Of a stretch of 64,000 bases of DNA, positions 22,109 through 34,113 are shown one piece after another. The position numbers were made by a program, and so were the translations under genes. The first letter of the stretch is position 1. Each line of letters starts with the position of its first letter. The notes below the pieces were generated by a model. It saw only the letters and a program-made list of their open reading frames with translations, searched no databases and was not told where the DNA came from. The DNA comes from Furcasterigmium furcatum (lineage: Eukaryota; Ascomycota; Sordariomycetes; Glomerellales; Plectosphaerellaceae): NCBI GenBank assembly GCA_001599815.1, contig BCIA01000001.1, positions 1,430,934 through 1,494,933 on the forward strand. The letters run 5' to 3'.

Positions 22109-23014
22109 GAGGATGACCCTCACGGGCTTTGAACGATGGTAGAAGCTCATGGCGGCATGCACTATGAGCGAGTTTGTATTTCAGCATCTGTTTCACAGTC
22201 GTCGTTCTCTTCTTACCAGCACTATGCTTTCCATTATCGAGTTTAATATGACTGGATTTACTAGTATCTCATAACCAGCGACTGTTGCTTCTTCGGTCCT
22301 CCTCCTGGGGCGGTGGTCCTTGGCCCGGATCTGAGCGATGCGGGGGATAGGGCTGAAAGAGACTGCAAGTGATCTGTCGTGTAAGTACTAGGGACTTCCG
22401 ACTGGCCAGCGCTGCGAGATCGTGTCTCAGCCCTATCATTTGAACCCCGGAATCACGGGCTGAGAGGAAGCGTCCGGGGTTGCGCGGGCGCGACGGTGAA
22501 TATCCCTGGGTATAAATGCAGCCATCATTCGATGTAGCATCGGCGCAGAGCTAATCGGACTTGGCCGATGCTTGTGCGGTCGAGCGGTCTGGCCGCTTTG
22601 GGGATTCCTGACCTTGATTAGGCTTAACGGCCAGCCTCCTGCTGTGCTGAGGACCAGGGGACTGCTGCTTTGACAGTCGTGACAACACATCGTGAGCCCT
22701 GTCGACTGCGACCCTCCATGCACAATGCAGCCAACCAGCCACCAGAGCCAGCATGCTGGTAAGGACGCCACATGTCCATCTGATATGGGGTTGGACCGGG
22801 GTTGGTTGGTGAAGCGTCACGGTCCATCCAGATTCCCAAGGGCATATCTTCCCCCTGGAGCGAGGCCTCTCTGTGTCTTCCACGAACATGCTTATATCTA
22901 TCCGGTGGTCGGCGTGCCTCGTCGAAGAGACCATCTGGTCTCGTCTACATCCATGGCCCAAGTTGATTCGAGGTCTATAGTAGTTTACACTAGACAACCA
23001 ACTACTCAGCTCCG
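22109..23014. other. Intergenic region upstream of the Thr-rich secreted protein
   Basis: About 900 bp without a supportable gene. ORFs on both strands (up to 245 codons at 22551-23288, minus) have an implausible composition and overlap the secreted-protein start. The right part is presumably its promoter. Confidence 0.4.
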
Positions 23015-24236
23015 ATGCAGCACCTCGCCCTCGTTGTGCTCGGCCTCGCGTCGGGGGCGTTGTCGACCGCCAGCGCCCTCGGGTCCAGGAACTCCACGCC
23101 CAAGGGCTGCAACGCAGATAACTGCCTGCGAGGTGTGTACTAGTAGTATGCTGCCGAGATTGTCGATCCATCTTGCTAAGATGATGAATAGCCCTCAGAG
23201 CTACGGCTCGCATTAGCCTTGCGCAAGCCGAATGTTCTGCCTGGTTGACCGAGGTGGTCACCGAGACGCCACCACCGGTGTAAGTCACTGAGCTGCTGTC
23301 CTTGTCTCGTACTTAGGTACTTCAGGAGGAGACAAAGAACTCCGCTAAGGATGAACTAGAATCGTCACAGAGTACTCTACATCGACATCCACAACAACAG
23401 TCCTTGTCCCCGTGACAGCGACGACCACGGATCCCGTGCCCACGACCGTCGTCGAGTATGTCTCCACGCACATCGAAACGAGCTGGATCGCCACGACCAC
23501 AGTCGGCATGCCGACTACTCTCCGTAAGCGGGACGCAACCCCGACCATCCCGGTGTATGCGACGGCCTGCTCGGGCGAGGTGCGCTACACGAGCGCCTGC
23601 AGCTGTATCGGGATCACCTCCGGCGTGCGCACCGAGACCCTCGACGCCGCGACGACGACGACGACACTGCCCAGCGTCGTCGTGGAGACCATCACCGAGC
23701 CGACCACCGTGGCAACGGTCACTGCCAGGGCCACGACGACAATAAGGAGCACGGCGACGAGCACAACCACGCTCGAAGGCACGGCGACTGCGTTCCTCTT
23801 GCAGCACTATCACCGTACTGGTGACACCGCGTTCGCAGTCGACGTCCAGGACCCTGAGTCGCGTCTCTACGACCGCACCAACCTCCCCCCCTCCCGTCTC
23901 GTACTCGAGCCCGACGGCTCCCTCACCTGGGAGGGACGCGTCGGCGTCGTGCTCAACAGGACCCTGGACCTCGCCTTCCCGTTCCCGGACGACGTAGGCG
24001 AGGCCGACGTCCCGCTGCACGAGTGCGCCATCACGCCCGTAAACATCTACCGGAGCCAACTTACCTGCTCCTCCACGCCCGGGAGCGAGTGGCATCTCCT
24101 CCAGCTCGTCGGCGGCAGGTTCTCGCTGGTGCACGCGGTCATCGCCGACTGGAGGTCGCGCTGGGGCTTCCCTCCTCTCAATTTGCAATGGTTGACCCTC
24201 GCGTTGGGAGTCACTATCGAAGCCCGAACCGAATAA
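23015..24236 (+). CDS. Secreted Thr-rich protein, unknown function
   Basis: Exons 23015-23132, 23192-23279 and 23360-24236 (introns 59 and 80 nt) give 360 aa. A signal peptide (MQHLALVVLGLASGALSTAS) is followed by GCNADNCLRALRATA, a motif seen at the start of many small secreted proteins of ascomycetes. A Thr/Ser/Val-rich region full of VTEYSTSTSTTT-type repeats comes next, probably O-glycosylated. Then come KR (possible Kex2 site, about residue 125) and YTSACSCIG, another motif of this group. A globular C-terminal part of about 150 aa follows, with ESRLYDRTNL and two cysteines. There is no GPI signal. A cell-wall or extracellular role is inferred; the function is unknown. The exon junctions preserve the frame exactly, but acceptors of the second intron are ambiguous. 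Confidence 0.65.
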
Positions 24237-24622
24237 GGAGGACGAGACTCAGACTTGACTTGGCCGAGGCGGGCTGGGAGATGTTACCATGAGTGCGCGA
24301 CAGATTGGCCCCCTAATAGTAGCGAGGCATGTCCATCGAGACATGAGGTGTGTTGCTTCCGTTTCTCGATGGCCTGTAGCTTCCAACGCCTCTCCGGCGT
24401 TATAATCAATTCACTAGCTGGTGGTAGCTGGCCTGTTTTCGGTATTGTTTAGTAGGTGGCCGTGGTGTCAGTCCTTTGCAGCCCCCTCTTGGCGATGAGA
24501 TCCAGCCTCAGAGGTGGTGATGAAGATGGAGTAATGGACATGATCTCGTGTTATACAATTCTATACTCATGCAACCGCCGAGGCTCCAGCTCCCCACGGC
24601 CTGGTCTGCTCAGTTGCCACAC
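24237..24622. other. Convergent 3' region
   Basis: These 386 bp lie between two convergent secreted-protein genes and hold both 3' untranslated parts. No ORF or repeat of note was seen. Confidence 0.5.
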
Positions 24623-25668
24623 CTATGACAACACAACCGACAGCGAGGCGGCTCCAGCAAGGGCCACGACCCATGCAACGCCCCCTGACCGGACCGATCC
24701 GACTCCCGAGCCATCACCACCCTCTTCTTCCTCGTTGTTCTGCTCGCTGTCCTCGTCCTCATCCTCGTCTTCCTCCTCCTGCTCCGGAGACTTCGCTTGC
24801 TCCTTGGCCGGGTTCACGCGCAGGCAGTGCATCTGCCGCCCCGTCGTCACCATGTTGTCCTCGTGGTACACGATCTCCGTGATCGCCATCTGGATATGGT
24901 CCTTCGCGTGCTGCAGGTACCTGTCCGCGTCGCTCCCGTCATGCGCCTCGAGGAGCTGCGTGTAGAACCCGTCGCCGGACTGGAGGGTCTGCATGCTCGC
25001 GAGGTCCATCGCCATCGAGGAGATGGACAGGTCCCGCCCGTACCCCAGGGTGTCGCGGCACTCGGGCAGCGACGCCACGCTGTCGGGGATGCCGCAGCTG
25101 TCCGTGTCGTTGTTGTACAGCTGCTGACTGACGTAGGCGCGCACGCACGCGTTGCCGATGACGGGGCCGCAGTTGCTGTCGTACTCGCCGTTGGGGGTCT
25201 CCTGGTACAGCGAGGAGACGTTGGCGGGCCAGTTGCTGCGGTCGATGAAGGCGATGCAGATCCTCGAGGCGTTGCCGATGTTGTCCGTCAGGTTGCCGCC
25301 GCCGGGCCACGAGAAGTCCCAGGTTGTGCGGACGACATGGGGGTCGTCGAGCTCCGGGGGGTCCTCGGTCGTGAATGGCGACGGTTGCCGGGCCCCCGGC
25401 CGGGGGATGGATGTGACGTTGACGCCTGAGCGTGTTAGTGCTTTTGTTTCCTCGGAGAGAAGGGAGACTTACGCCATGTCCAGTCCTCGCCGAGATCCCA
25501 GGCCTGGAAGTCGGCCGAGAGGGTGGCGTCGGGGTCGCCCTGGGAGCCCTTGAAGGGCCCGATGAGGGTTGAGTTGCCAGCGATGACAAAGTCGCGGTCC
25601 TCGGCCTGGGCGTGGGCGCCGACGGAGAATAGAGCGGCGGCCGCCCCGAGGAAGCGGAGGCTGGGCAT
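24623..25668 (-). CDS. GPI-anchored cell-surface protein, unknown
   Basis: Exons 25473-25668 and 24623-25425 with a 47-nt intron give 332 aa. Features in order: signal peptide (MPSLRFLGAAAALFSVGAHA), an ectodomain with six cysteines and several N-glycosylation sequons (NST, NVT, NLT, NAS, NVS, NDT), a run of Glu/Asp (about residues 283-305), a Gly/Ser-rich omega region, and a terminal hydrophobic tail (VAWVVALAGAASLSVVLS). This is the layout of a GPI-anchored wall or membrane protein with an acidic stalk. The ectodomain (CGPVIGNACVRAYVSQQL, MQTLQSGDGFYTQLLEAHD) has no enzyme motif I recognise. The GPI transamidase subunit GAB1 is encoded in this window, but that is likely coincidence. Confidence 0.75.
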
Positions 25669-25803
25669 GTCTGTTGGTACCTGGTGTGAGGCGGTGCTTT
25701 GCAACTGAACCAACTGGTATAAAGGAAGAAAGTGTAGTGGTATTGTGAGATGTTGTGTGACACCTCCGGAGGCACTCAGGAGGCACTCAGGAGGAGTCTA
25801 TCT

Positions 25804-25810
25804 CTTATAC
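25804..25810 (-). promoter_or_regulatory. TATA-like element of the GPI-protein gene
   Basis: On the minus strand GTATAAG lies about 136 nt upstream of the GPI-protein ATG. The spacing is suitable for a core promoter. Confidence 0.35.
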
Positions 25811-26521
25811 AGGCGACCACCAACCTCACAACCCCAACTGAGCCACTTCGAGATGAAGCTATGCCGGACGCTACCCCTGCCTGTCCTGCGGTGCACCCCT
25901 GCCGTAGGGCTTAGCGTAAGCAGGACAAGACCAAGGTGAGATTTCTATAGTCCAGCGTCCCACTCACAAAGTCCAGCGTCCAATGTCAGCGCTGGATAAA
26001 CCGAACAGGCCCAGGAGAACCCCGGGTGTGGACCCTGGTGCTTGGGCCTCCAGTAGGCTGCGGCGAGTGCGATCCGACCACTCGCGGCTGTGTTTCTGAA
26101 GTACGAAAATAACATCAGATGATGGTTCCGGGATGTGACTCTGGGGTCGGCTAGAAGGCCGGCGAAAATAGACCGTCGGGTGATTGCCAACAGAGTATCT
26201 CCGTCTCGTCGAGTCCGTGGCAGATGAGACCATATTCAGTGTGACCCGGAAATATGGCCCTTCATTGCCATATGCAAAGTGGATGATCGCGTGAGAGAAC
26301 CAGGAAGAACATGTCGCAGGGCCGAAGTCACCTCATATCAGAGATCATGTACCAGATCTCTAATTCGTAAAACGCTCATGGAAAAGCTTCAACAAGAAGG
26401 GTATCAACACTACGCAATGCCAGCCAGCGCCAGACCGCCCCAGACCATCCTTGCCCAAACCGTGTCGTCCAATACTCCAGAATCGATCCATCATAGCTCA
26501 CTCAAGCCTGACTCACAACAC
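25811..26521. other. Intergenic region between the GPI protein and kinesin-5
   Basis: The left end is promoter sequence of the GPI-protein gene, with a duplicated GGAGGCACTCA unit near 25767-25794. The right end is the kinesin 3' region. No gene is supported. Confidence 0.45.
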
Positions 26522-29500
26522 CTAATTCAACCTCGGACTCTTCCTCTTCGGCCCCAGGCTCTGCGAAAACGCCGACGGCAGCAGGGGCACGTTCTCCCTC
26601 CCATCGAGAGGCACGTGGACCACGTTGTGCGTCTTCCTAGCCCCCTTGCGCTTCGACATGGACTGCTTGAACAGCGGCTCCGTGTGCTCCTCGACATCAG
26701 ACAGCCCGCCGGAGAGGCCGTCGCACAGCAATGAGCCCGTTGTCAGGTTGCTCGTCAGGTTAGGGTTGACCTCACGGAGGCTCATGCCGAAAGGGTTCGC
26801 GATGGTGTGGGCCTGCTCGGACATCCTGGCAAGGCTCATGCTAACTGCTCTGCTGGGGACGCCGGGAGGGGAGAAGCTGAGTTCGTCAAAGTCGGGAAGC
26901 ACCGCGGGGGCGGAGGCGGACTTTGTCGGCGATGCGGTGCCGTTGAGATCCGCGAGCAGACGCTCATGGGCCTTCGTCTTGGGGAGGTCCGTCGGGTACT
27001 GGTACTGCGTCTTCATCGGAGTCTCGCCGGTTGGCTGGTACTCCTTGATCTTGGTCTCCATGATTTCTTCCCGGAGATCGCTGAGGGGCTCCCTGAGATG
27101 CTCGTTCACGGGTTCCAAGCTGCGCTCGGCCTCCGCGGTCAGGGTGTCCATCTCACTGCCGAGATCCCTGACTCTGTCAAACGTCTCCACAAAGTGAGAG
27201 GAGATGTTCTCGAACGAAGCCATGACCGTGTCGGATAGGCCGTCCATGTGTTCGCCGTGCTTCTCGTGGTGCGCGGCATTCTCTGACCGTGCGCGGGTCA
27301 CAAAATCGTCCAGCGCTGTCATCTGCTCATCGAGGCTCTTCAGCTGTTCGTCAACGACGCGCATCGTTCGGGCGTTGACCGATCTCGTCCTTTCCTGGAT
27401 ACTGGTGCTGTGCTCGCTGGCAATCTGCAAAGTTGTCAGTCGTGGAATCCGAGAATTTGGGCCAGTCACACTCACAGCCCAGTCATCCACCAGCTTCGTC
27501 TTGAGAGCCTCCCGGGACGTGTTGACACGGACGAAGAGCGCGGTCTCGTCCTTTTCCCATGCTTCCATGTCGCCCTGATACTGGTCGACAGCCTTTTCCA
27601 GGGAAGTGTTGGAATCAAGAATACTCTTCTTGATGTTTGCTGTCTTCTCCTCGAGACGTTTCTCCTGGGTTTCGGCCTGTGCATTGACAAGAGCAGTAAT
27701 TTGAAGCAGTAGGTTCTGACGGTCCTCTGCTGCTTGTTGCTTCTCCTCTTCAAGAATACGGTTCATCTGGGCGGTGATCTGGATGTTCTCTTGGATCACG
27801 GCCCTGGTGTCGTCCTGGACCTGCTCCCGGATCTTAGACGCCGCTTCGCTCTGTTGAGTGATGTTGGTCTTGAGTTCTTCGAACACGGACTTGCAATCCT
27901 TGCCCAGGGAGCTGTAGGAAGCGTGAAGCTGTTGCCATGTCAGTAGATGTCGCTCCAATTGGAAAGAATTGAACATACATGGTTATGGAAGGTGTCGAGC
28001 TCGCTGAGCACGTCCGCGGCAATCTGCTCAGCGGCGGTTGCAATGGCCTGGAGACTCCCGCCAACCTGCTCCTTGACGGAGTCACGGATGGCCTTGATCT
28101 CCTCGAGAACGTCGTCCATCTCCTGCTTGCTCTTGTCCTTACCGCTCAGAAGATCAAGCTTAGATTGGTCGAATTGTTCCAGTTGCCCCTCCAGGAATGT
28201 TTGCGTCGACGTCAACTTGCTGACCTCCTCGGCCACAAACTGCTGCATTCGCTGAGCGATGACGTTCATGTGCTTCAGCTGTGTTTCCTGGAAGCCGTCG
28301 ATGCGCTCCTCTACCAACGATGTGATCGCAGCCACCTGGCTTTGAGCCGTTTCCCAGGAGTTGCGGTTGAGCGCTTGGAGGTCAGACTTGCGTTTGCTCT
28401 TGGCACGCATGCCATCCACATCCTGAACAGTCTTGTGCAGAGTGTTGATGAGCTCGCCGCCGACCTTGGTGAGCTTCTGCTCCGTCGATTGGTGTGCCTT
28501 TCGGATATGCGTCTCCTCGGCCAGCGACTTGCGGGTGGCATCAAGAACGATCTCAGTCTGGTCGAGCACTCCCTTCGTGTCGTCAAGCTGGGCCTTGGTG
28601 CCTTCGTGGTCCTTCTTCAAGCCCATGAAAGTGGACGTGAGCTGGAATAGCTCCTGGACCTTGTTCTTCAGGTTCGTCTCGAGGGTCTCGATTTTGGCGG
28701 TCTGCTCCTCGAGAACAATACGCCTCGACTCGTTCTGGGTGGTCATCTCCTCGTACACATCGTTCGCCAAGTACACGCCATTGCGCTGCCTCGTAGTGAT
28801 CAGGTCGCTCTTGAGCCTCTCGATTTCCGTGGCAAAGTCCCTGAGCAGCATCTTGCGGTTGATGGGCGCGTTGAGCTGCGGCTTGTTGCGGATGTTCTTG
28901 GCTCTGAAGGCGTAGTCGAGCGTGGATATTGTTTCCTCGAGATTGCTCTTTGCCGGTGATACTGTGGCGATGATGCAAGTCTTCGTTCGTCCACCCAGGG
29001 AATCTTGCAAAAGGCGTGTGAGCTTGGACTCTCTGTAAGGGATATGCTGGCTGCGGTCGACCAGGGCGTTGATGACACGGCCAAGGGTCAACAGGCTCTT
29101 GTTGATGAGGCCGGCCTCGGCAGCACGCTTGTTCTCGGCTCCGGAACGCTGGATGTTCTCACTACCGGCCAAATCAACGAGATTCAGCTTTCCGGCGTTG
29201 ACGAACTCTTCGGCTCCGTCCTCGCCCTTTTTTCGGACGTAAGCCGTAATCGTGAAGACCGTGTGACTTCGACTGCTGAGATCGTTGCACTTTGTGGCCG
29301 CGACCTGACGCTTCAAGCTCCCTTCTTGTAGGACCTTGATGCCGTCGCCCGCGTTCTTGATGTGCTTCTCCTCCATGCCCTGCACGATGGTTGTCGCATG
29401 CCCTCTCCTCGATGTGTCGTCGAAAATCTTCAGCTTAGCACTTTCCTCAACCGAGATGAGGTCGCGAAGCTCCTCGTTGTAGAGCTCGATGAACGAGCAT

Positions 29501-30227
29501 TTGACGCAGTTTTCCGTGTCGTCGATCTCGAGTTTGTTGAACAGGGCATGCAGCACCCTCGGGATGATACCTGCAGCATCAGACAGAAGACCCATGGTCT
29601 CCGTCATGTCGCCGGACATTGTGTATGTTTTGCCTGTTCCTGTCTGCCCGTAGGCGAAGATGGTGCAGTTGAAGCCGGCGAGCATCTATCACACATTCAT
29701 TGTCAGTTCCAGCTTGCCAATACGCCGCCATATCAACCGAAACGCACCTCGTCGAGCATGGGCTTCACCACGTCGTCGAAGACCATGCTTTGATCCGCAG
29801 CCGGGGAAAATACGCGGTCAAAGTTGTAAGTCTTGTTGCCGAGAGAACTGGGGCCCATGAAGAGCTCCAAGAGTTTGCCCCGGACGCCATCTGCCCTGAC
29901 GACGACGGCACTGTTTTCCTTGACTTCGCGCTCGTTGCGCCCTCGGCAGCGCACCACAACATTGATATTTGTCTCTTCGACGACGGGGACGCCCGCATCG
30001 GAGTCGAAGTCGCGGTCTTTGCGTTTTGTTCCCGTCGTCGCGATAGATGCGATAGACCCGGCGGGTGAAACGGCACCATCGCGGGCGATTCTCGAGGATG
30101 ATAGCGGCTGGCGCATGGACGACACGCGCGTGCTCTGTCGGCTCTGGCGGGTTCTCGTCAGGCCGGAGGCGCTGGGAGCACGAAGGCTGGAGGCCAGTCG
30201 CGTCGGCGGCTCCCTTTTCGAAGCCAT
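26522..30227 (-). CDS. bimC: Kinesin-5 (BimC/Eg5) mitotic motor
   Basis: Exons 29748-30227, 27979-29685, 27476-27928 and 26522-27424 (introns 62, 50 and 51 nt) give 1180 aa, close to Aspergillus BimC (1184 aa). The motor domain starts near residue 100 (NINVVVRCRGRNERE). The P-loop GQTGTGKT is at 173-180, switch I NDLSSRSH at 294-301, and switch II DLAGSE at 331-336. A long coiled coil with many Gln/Glu heptads follows. The C-terminal tail contains the BimC-box region (YPTDLPKTKAHERLLA), where Cdk1 phosphorylation targets the motor to spindles. Kinesin-5 forms tetramers that slide antiparallel microtubules to separate spindle poles. The third intron is in frame and stop-free, so retention would add 17 residues. 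It shares a 904-bp divergent region with the PHAF1-like gene. Confidence 0.93.
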
Positions 30228-31131
30228 TTGGGCGGCAAGACGATTCTCGTAGTGATGCAGGTGAATTTTCAGTCGAACAGTTGGCAATGGAGAGATAGAT
30301 TAAAAACGAGACGGTACACTGCACAAGGTTGGGCCGGTGGCGGTGTGTGGTGGTGGGTGTTGGAGCGTGGTAAATAATGCCTGCTGCATTCGAGTGGGGG
30401 ACCTCGGGGGCGGTAAACATGGGTCCGGCGCCTGCCCGTTGCTGTAGAGACCGGTCGCAACGGCTCACCGACGAGCCAAGTTCACCGAGCTCTCTCACCT
30501 GAGTCCCGCCCCACTTGCTCCGGGCCTCTTCTCCTCAAGCCCCAAATAGGTGCAGCAAGCACACATAACTCTGTGATCTGAATGATTGATCAAATATTCG
30601 GGATCGTTGCAAACACACCGGCTTGCTACCTCGATACCATATGCGTTTTGGCAAGCGACAACTGCCTTGGGTTCCTTCGTTTGCCATGGCTTTCAAGTGA
30701 GGACTCCGGAGGCTAATGCAAGATCCCAGACGCTAAACCCCTCCAAGAATAGAATCGATCTCGCCGGGTGACGTAAAAGGGCAGCGGCTTCCTCTGCCCC
30801 TCTCGTTTCCCCATGTGAGCACCCGTCCCCACGCCTTATCTTATCACATGAGCCAGCTCCTTCCTCCTCCCTGACCTGACGCTCCTCGTGACAACCCGCG
30901 GCTGGTTTCAAGCTCTCCTTCTTCCACCTCAACATCTTGGTTTACAGACATCTCGATCATCGGCCTGGCGCTCCAAGCACATCACCTAGTCTGAGAGACA
31001 TCTACCTAGGCCATCTGAGAGTCCTCCCCGGCGCATGCATTTGCGTCACAAACGGAGCACCACCGAGACCCTGTAGATCCCGATTGAGGGGCGCCGGCAG
31101 CCCCGACAGAACGGAGGCAGCAAGCGGGATC
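30228..31131. promoter_or_regulatory. Divergent promoter region of kinesin-5 and the PHAF1-like gene
   Basis: These 904 bp separate the two start codons. No strong TATA box is seen near either start. Short ORFs here show no coding character. Confidence 0.45.
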
Positions 31132-32756
31132 ATGTCGTCACTCTTCACGGCTCAGCTCAGCCCTGGGCGGGCTCTGGGATTTCTTGGTATGTCGAAGGCT
31201 GTCTGTCTATTCCACCATCTCAAATCAGTTGCGCTGACCGTCGGTGCCCTGCAGTTCTCGGAGCTTCCCTCCACGATGTCCTGACCCGCCTCAAAGCCGA
31301 GCCACAACGATTCCCACAACTAGACCTGGCATACTCTCGTGAACGCCCCGTTGAAGAGCCAGTGTGCCTCACATTGCCCGCCAACGGCCTGCGACTGCGC
31401 TTCGATGGCCCAGAGCAGCGCCTCCGACTGATCGAGGTGATCGACTTCACCAAGAACCACGTCACATTTAAGGACCGCGACTTGGTCAAACCCGCCACCA
31501 CCCAAGGCGTACCTTCCTCTCCGGTCCCGGGAGAGTCGAGCGCCGGCCCATCCTTCCGACACATCTACCACCGACTGCTCGGACCGACGTATGGCGGCGA
31601 ATACATCGCTCCGGAGACTGGATCGTCCAGCGACGCGGGCAACTACGTGCTATCATATCCAGGTGTTGCCTTTACCTTTCCTCTTGCCCAGTCGGCATAC
31701 TCTCCGGACAAAGATGTGGTGGCCTTGCTCTCCAGCTCCAGTGCTCAGGTGGCGACATCCATGGCCATCTTCAACGGAGACTCTTGGGCTCAAGCCCGCG
31801 AGAACCTCTGGACGGAAGTCCTTCCGAGCGTGAAGACGGTCCCTGTGATTCCTAGGGGGAAGGATGTCGTACCGGACGAGGTTTCGCTGGTCAAGGTCCA
31901 TGGCGGTGGCAGGCTCGAGCTCTTCCGCAAGTGGACAACCTCCTCGTTCAACATTTTCCTGGGCGAAACAACACCGCAGGATCTTGTCGCAGAACTGGGC
32001 CCCCCCGATGCGATCTACCGCAAGAACGACCAACGGATGACGATTCATCGGCTACGAACAGCTAGTCACAGTCGTACCCGTACGAATGGAACGGATGTCA
32101 CCCGGCCGGACGAGCTCACGGACACGGATCAATCCTCCGCACATACGGGGTCGGACGATTCCCACGACGAAGCCATCGAGGATGATATCGCCGGTCACGT
32201 TGGCGGGGAGTGCTTTTACAACTATTTCTACCTCGGGTTCGACATCCTCGTCTCGACCCCTGCAGTTCCTTCGCCAGCGCCTCCCTCAGCCAGGCCAGAG
32301 GAGGCGCGACAGACATCTGTGAAGCTTGCGTCTCCGGATCGACTTGTTGCTACCAAATTCGTTCTCCATGGCAATGTTCCTGGATCTTACGAGTTCAACC
32401 GCCACCGCCGGTGCCGTTGGGAGATCAGCTACCTCGGCGGCTCGGGCGAGGCGGGAGCTGCCAGTTCGGAGACCAAATTCACTGACATTGAGGAGAAGCT
32501 GAACCACGAGTGGAACGGCAGTCTCCCGGAGGGTGATGCCCGTCGCCATCAGCGGGGCATGGTGCTCAATCGTGGCTGGGGCGACAGTCCGGGTAGTAGT
32601 GTTGAGTTCCTGGGCGGCTGGGAGGACCACGGCGGGAATGGCAGGCCGCAGAGGCTCGAGGGCGGAGACGACTCTACGACCACACTCTTCGGGTTCCCCG
32701 GTCTCGTTTTTGAGGTTCTGAGGAACGGGTTTGTGAACGCCGTAACGGTGTTCTAA
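31132..32756 (+). CDS. PHAF1/UPF0183 family protein (C16orf70 homolog)
   Basis: Exons 31132-31186 and 31255-32756 (intron 68 nt) give 518 aa. The first exon encodes the family N-terminus (LSPGRALGFL) and the splice restores VLGASLHDVLTRLKAEPQ. Further hallmarks are LPANGLRLRFDGPEQRLRLI, LLGPTYGGEY, YPGVAFTFPL and the C-terminal FGFPGLVFEVLRNGFVNAVTVF. The human homolog PHAF1 associates with BCAS3 at phagophores in selective autophagy; a similar role in fungi is inferred. A fungus-specific insert rich in Asp/Ser (about residues 275-310) interrupts the domain before FYNYFYLGFDILV. Length is typical for filamentous fungi. Confidence 0.9.
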
Positions 32757-33273
32757 TAAGCGACGGCGAGCATCTCTTCCAATGGGTCAGAATCAGGCGT
32801 TGCAGGGCTACGATACGGGAGGAGCGGCAGGGTCTCCTACAGCGTCATTTGAAGTTAGACAGCTCTACTTGGTTCAACAGAGCATTCCTACTCTATTCGC
32901 ACATGAAGCACTCAGTGGCGTACACTTGCACGCATCTTTGGCCACAGAGCCACAGTGTATGATCCGCGGAATCCGGAAGCGCCTGCACTGTGTTGTGATG
33001 TCGTTGCGGCCGACCTCAACCCCACTCGCCTGACTGAGTGTTTCTTGATCCGGGCATGTTGACATCGCTGCAGAACGTCATGAGCCACTTTCCGAATGAA
33101 GGCTCCCAATCCATTGCTGTCCTCCATCGCCACCCACATACTGCACTCAGCACCGGCCTGTTCCCTTCCCTGGACCTGGGTCGGGCCTGCATAAGCCCGC
33201 ATCTCGGTTACCGAGCATCACATCTCACCTCCTCCTCCCGAGTCTGAGATCATCGGCCTGACAGATATCTCCC
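32757..33273. other. Spacer between the PHAF1-like and F-box-like genes
   Basis: These 517 bp carry the 3' end of the first gene and the promoter of the second. No other gene is supported. Confidence 0.5.
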
Positions 33274-34113
33274 ATGGCTGAGAGCCCTCCAGCCAGAGAC
33301 CAATTCGATCACTTCTTTGATCTCCCGCCAGAAATCCGCACTCAGATCCTCTCGCTCCTGGTCCTCGTCCCCGTCCCAATCTGCGTCTCACCAACCTCAA
33401 AATCCATCATCCCCTTTCCTCACGCTCTCTTCCTCTCTCATCCCATCATCTACAACATCGCCTCAACATTGTTCTACCAACAGAACACATTCGTCCTCGA
33501 CCTCGTCTCCGGCTCCCGCGCCGCCATCGAGCGCGCCATCTTCGCCTCCGTCGACCCGGGCGATGGCTCCGACATCCTCAGCAACGAGCGCGCCCGCCGC
33601 CGCATCCGCCACCTCGAACTGATCCCCGGCCGCCTCGGCACGGCCTTCCACTCCCACGTCCGCCCCGTCGCGGCGGACATGCTCCTCAACGGCGCCCTCC
33701 GCCACCTCAAGGTCGTCATCTACCCCACCGGCCCGAAGCGCTTCCTCGTCCGTCCCGGCGACGAGGGCCCCCCGGCCTCATCCTCCTCCGCGGCCCCCGG
33801 GCAGGTCCCCGCTGCGAACCCGCCGTGGCCGGACGCCCTCCAGCGCCAGGCGGACGCGCACTACGCCTCCTCCGAGGCGTTCCGCGGCCTGCTGCGGCTC
33901 CTCGCCGACCCGGCCCTCGAGACGGCCGAGCTGTGGGTGCCGCCCGTGCACAGGGCGCTGTTCTGCGAGTTCCACGACGTGGATGCCGCGTGCCAGTTCG
34001 CCCCCGGCGGGATGAGGGGAGCGTGGCGTCTCGTGCAGGTCGACTGGCGCGGGCTGGCGCGGCAGTGCCTCCCCGAGGACCACGAGATGCATATCGTACG
34101 AGTGGGGGACTGA
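33274..34113 (+). CDS. F-box-like (2EXR-type) protein, unknown
   Basis: A single 279-aa exon. The N-terminus (FDHFFDLPPEIRTQILSLLV) fits the F-box or 2EXR consensus (F-LPxEIRxxI). It is followed by PHALFLSHPIIYNIASTLFYQQNTFVLD, as in the 2EXR family, where a short strand-helix segment precedes variable sequence. The remainder has HLELIPGRLGTAFH and a Pro/Ser linker, with the terminal helix YASSEAFRGLLRLLADPALETAELW. In fungi such proteins are numerous and most are uncharacterised. If it is a true F-box, it would recruit substrates to an SCF ubiquitin ligase. Strong C-ending codon bias argues that it is an expressed gene. The ATG context is CCCATGG. Confidence 0.7.
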   Translation: MAESPPARDQFDHFFDLPPEIRTQILSLLVLVPVPICVSPTSKSIIPFPHALFLSHPIIYNIASTLFYQQNTFVLDLVSGSRAAIERAIFASVDPGDGSDILSNERARRRIRHLELIPGRLGTAFHSHVRPVAADMLLNGALRHLKVVIYPTGPKRFLVRPGDEGPPASSSSAAPGQVPAANPPWPDALQRQADAHYASSEAFRGLLRLLADPALETAELWVPPVHRALFCEFHDVDAACQFAPGGMRGAWRLVQVDWRGLARQCLPEDHEMHIVRVGD

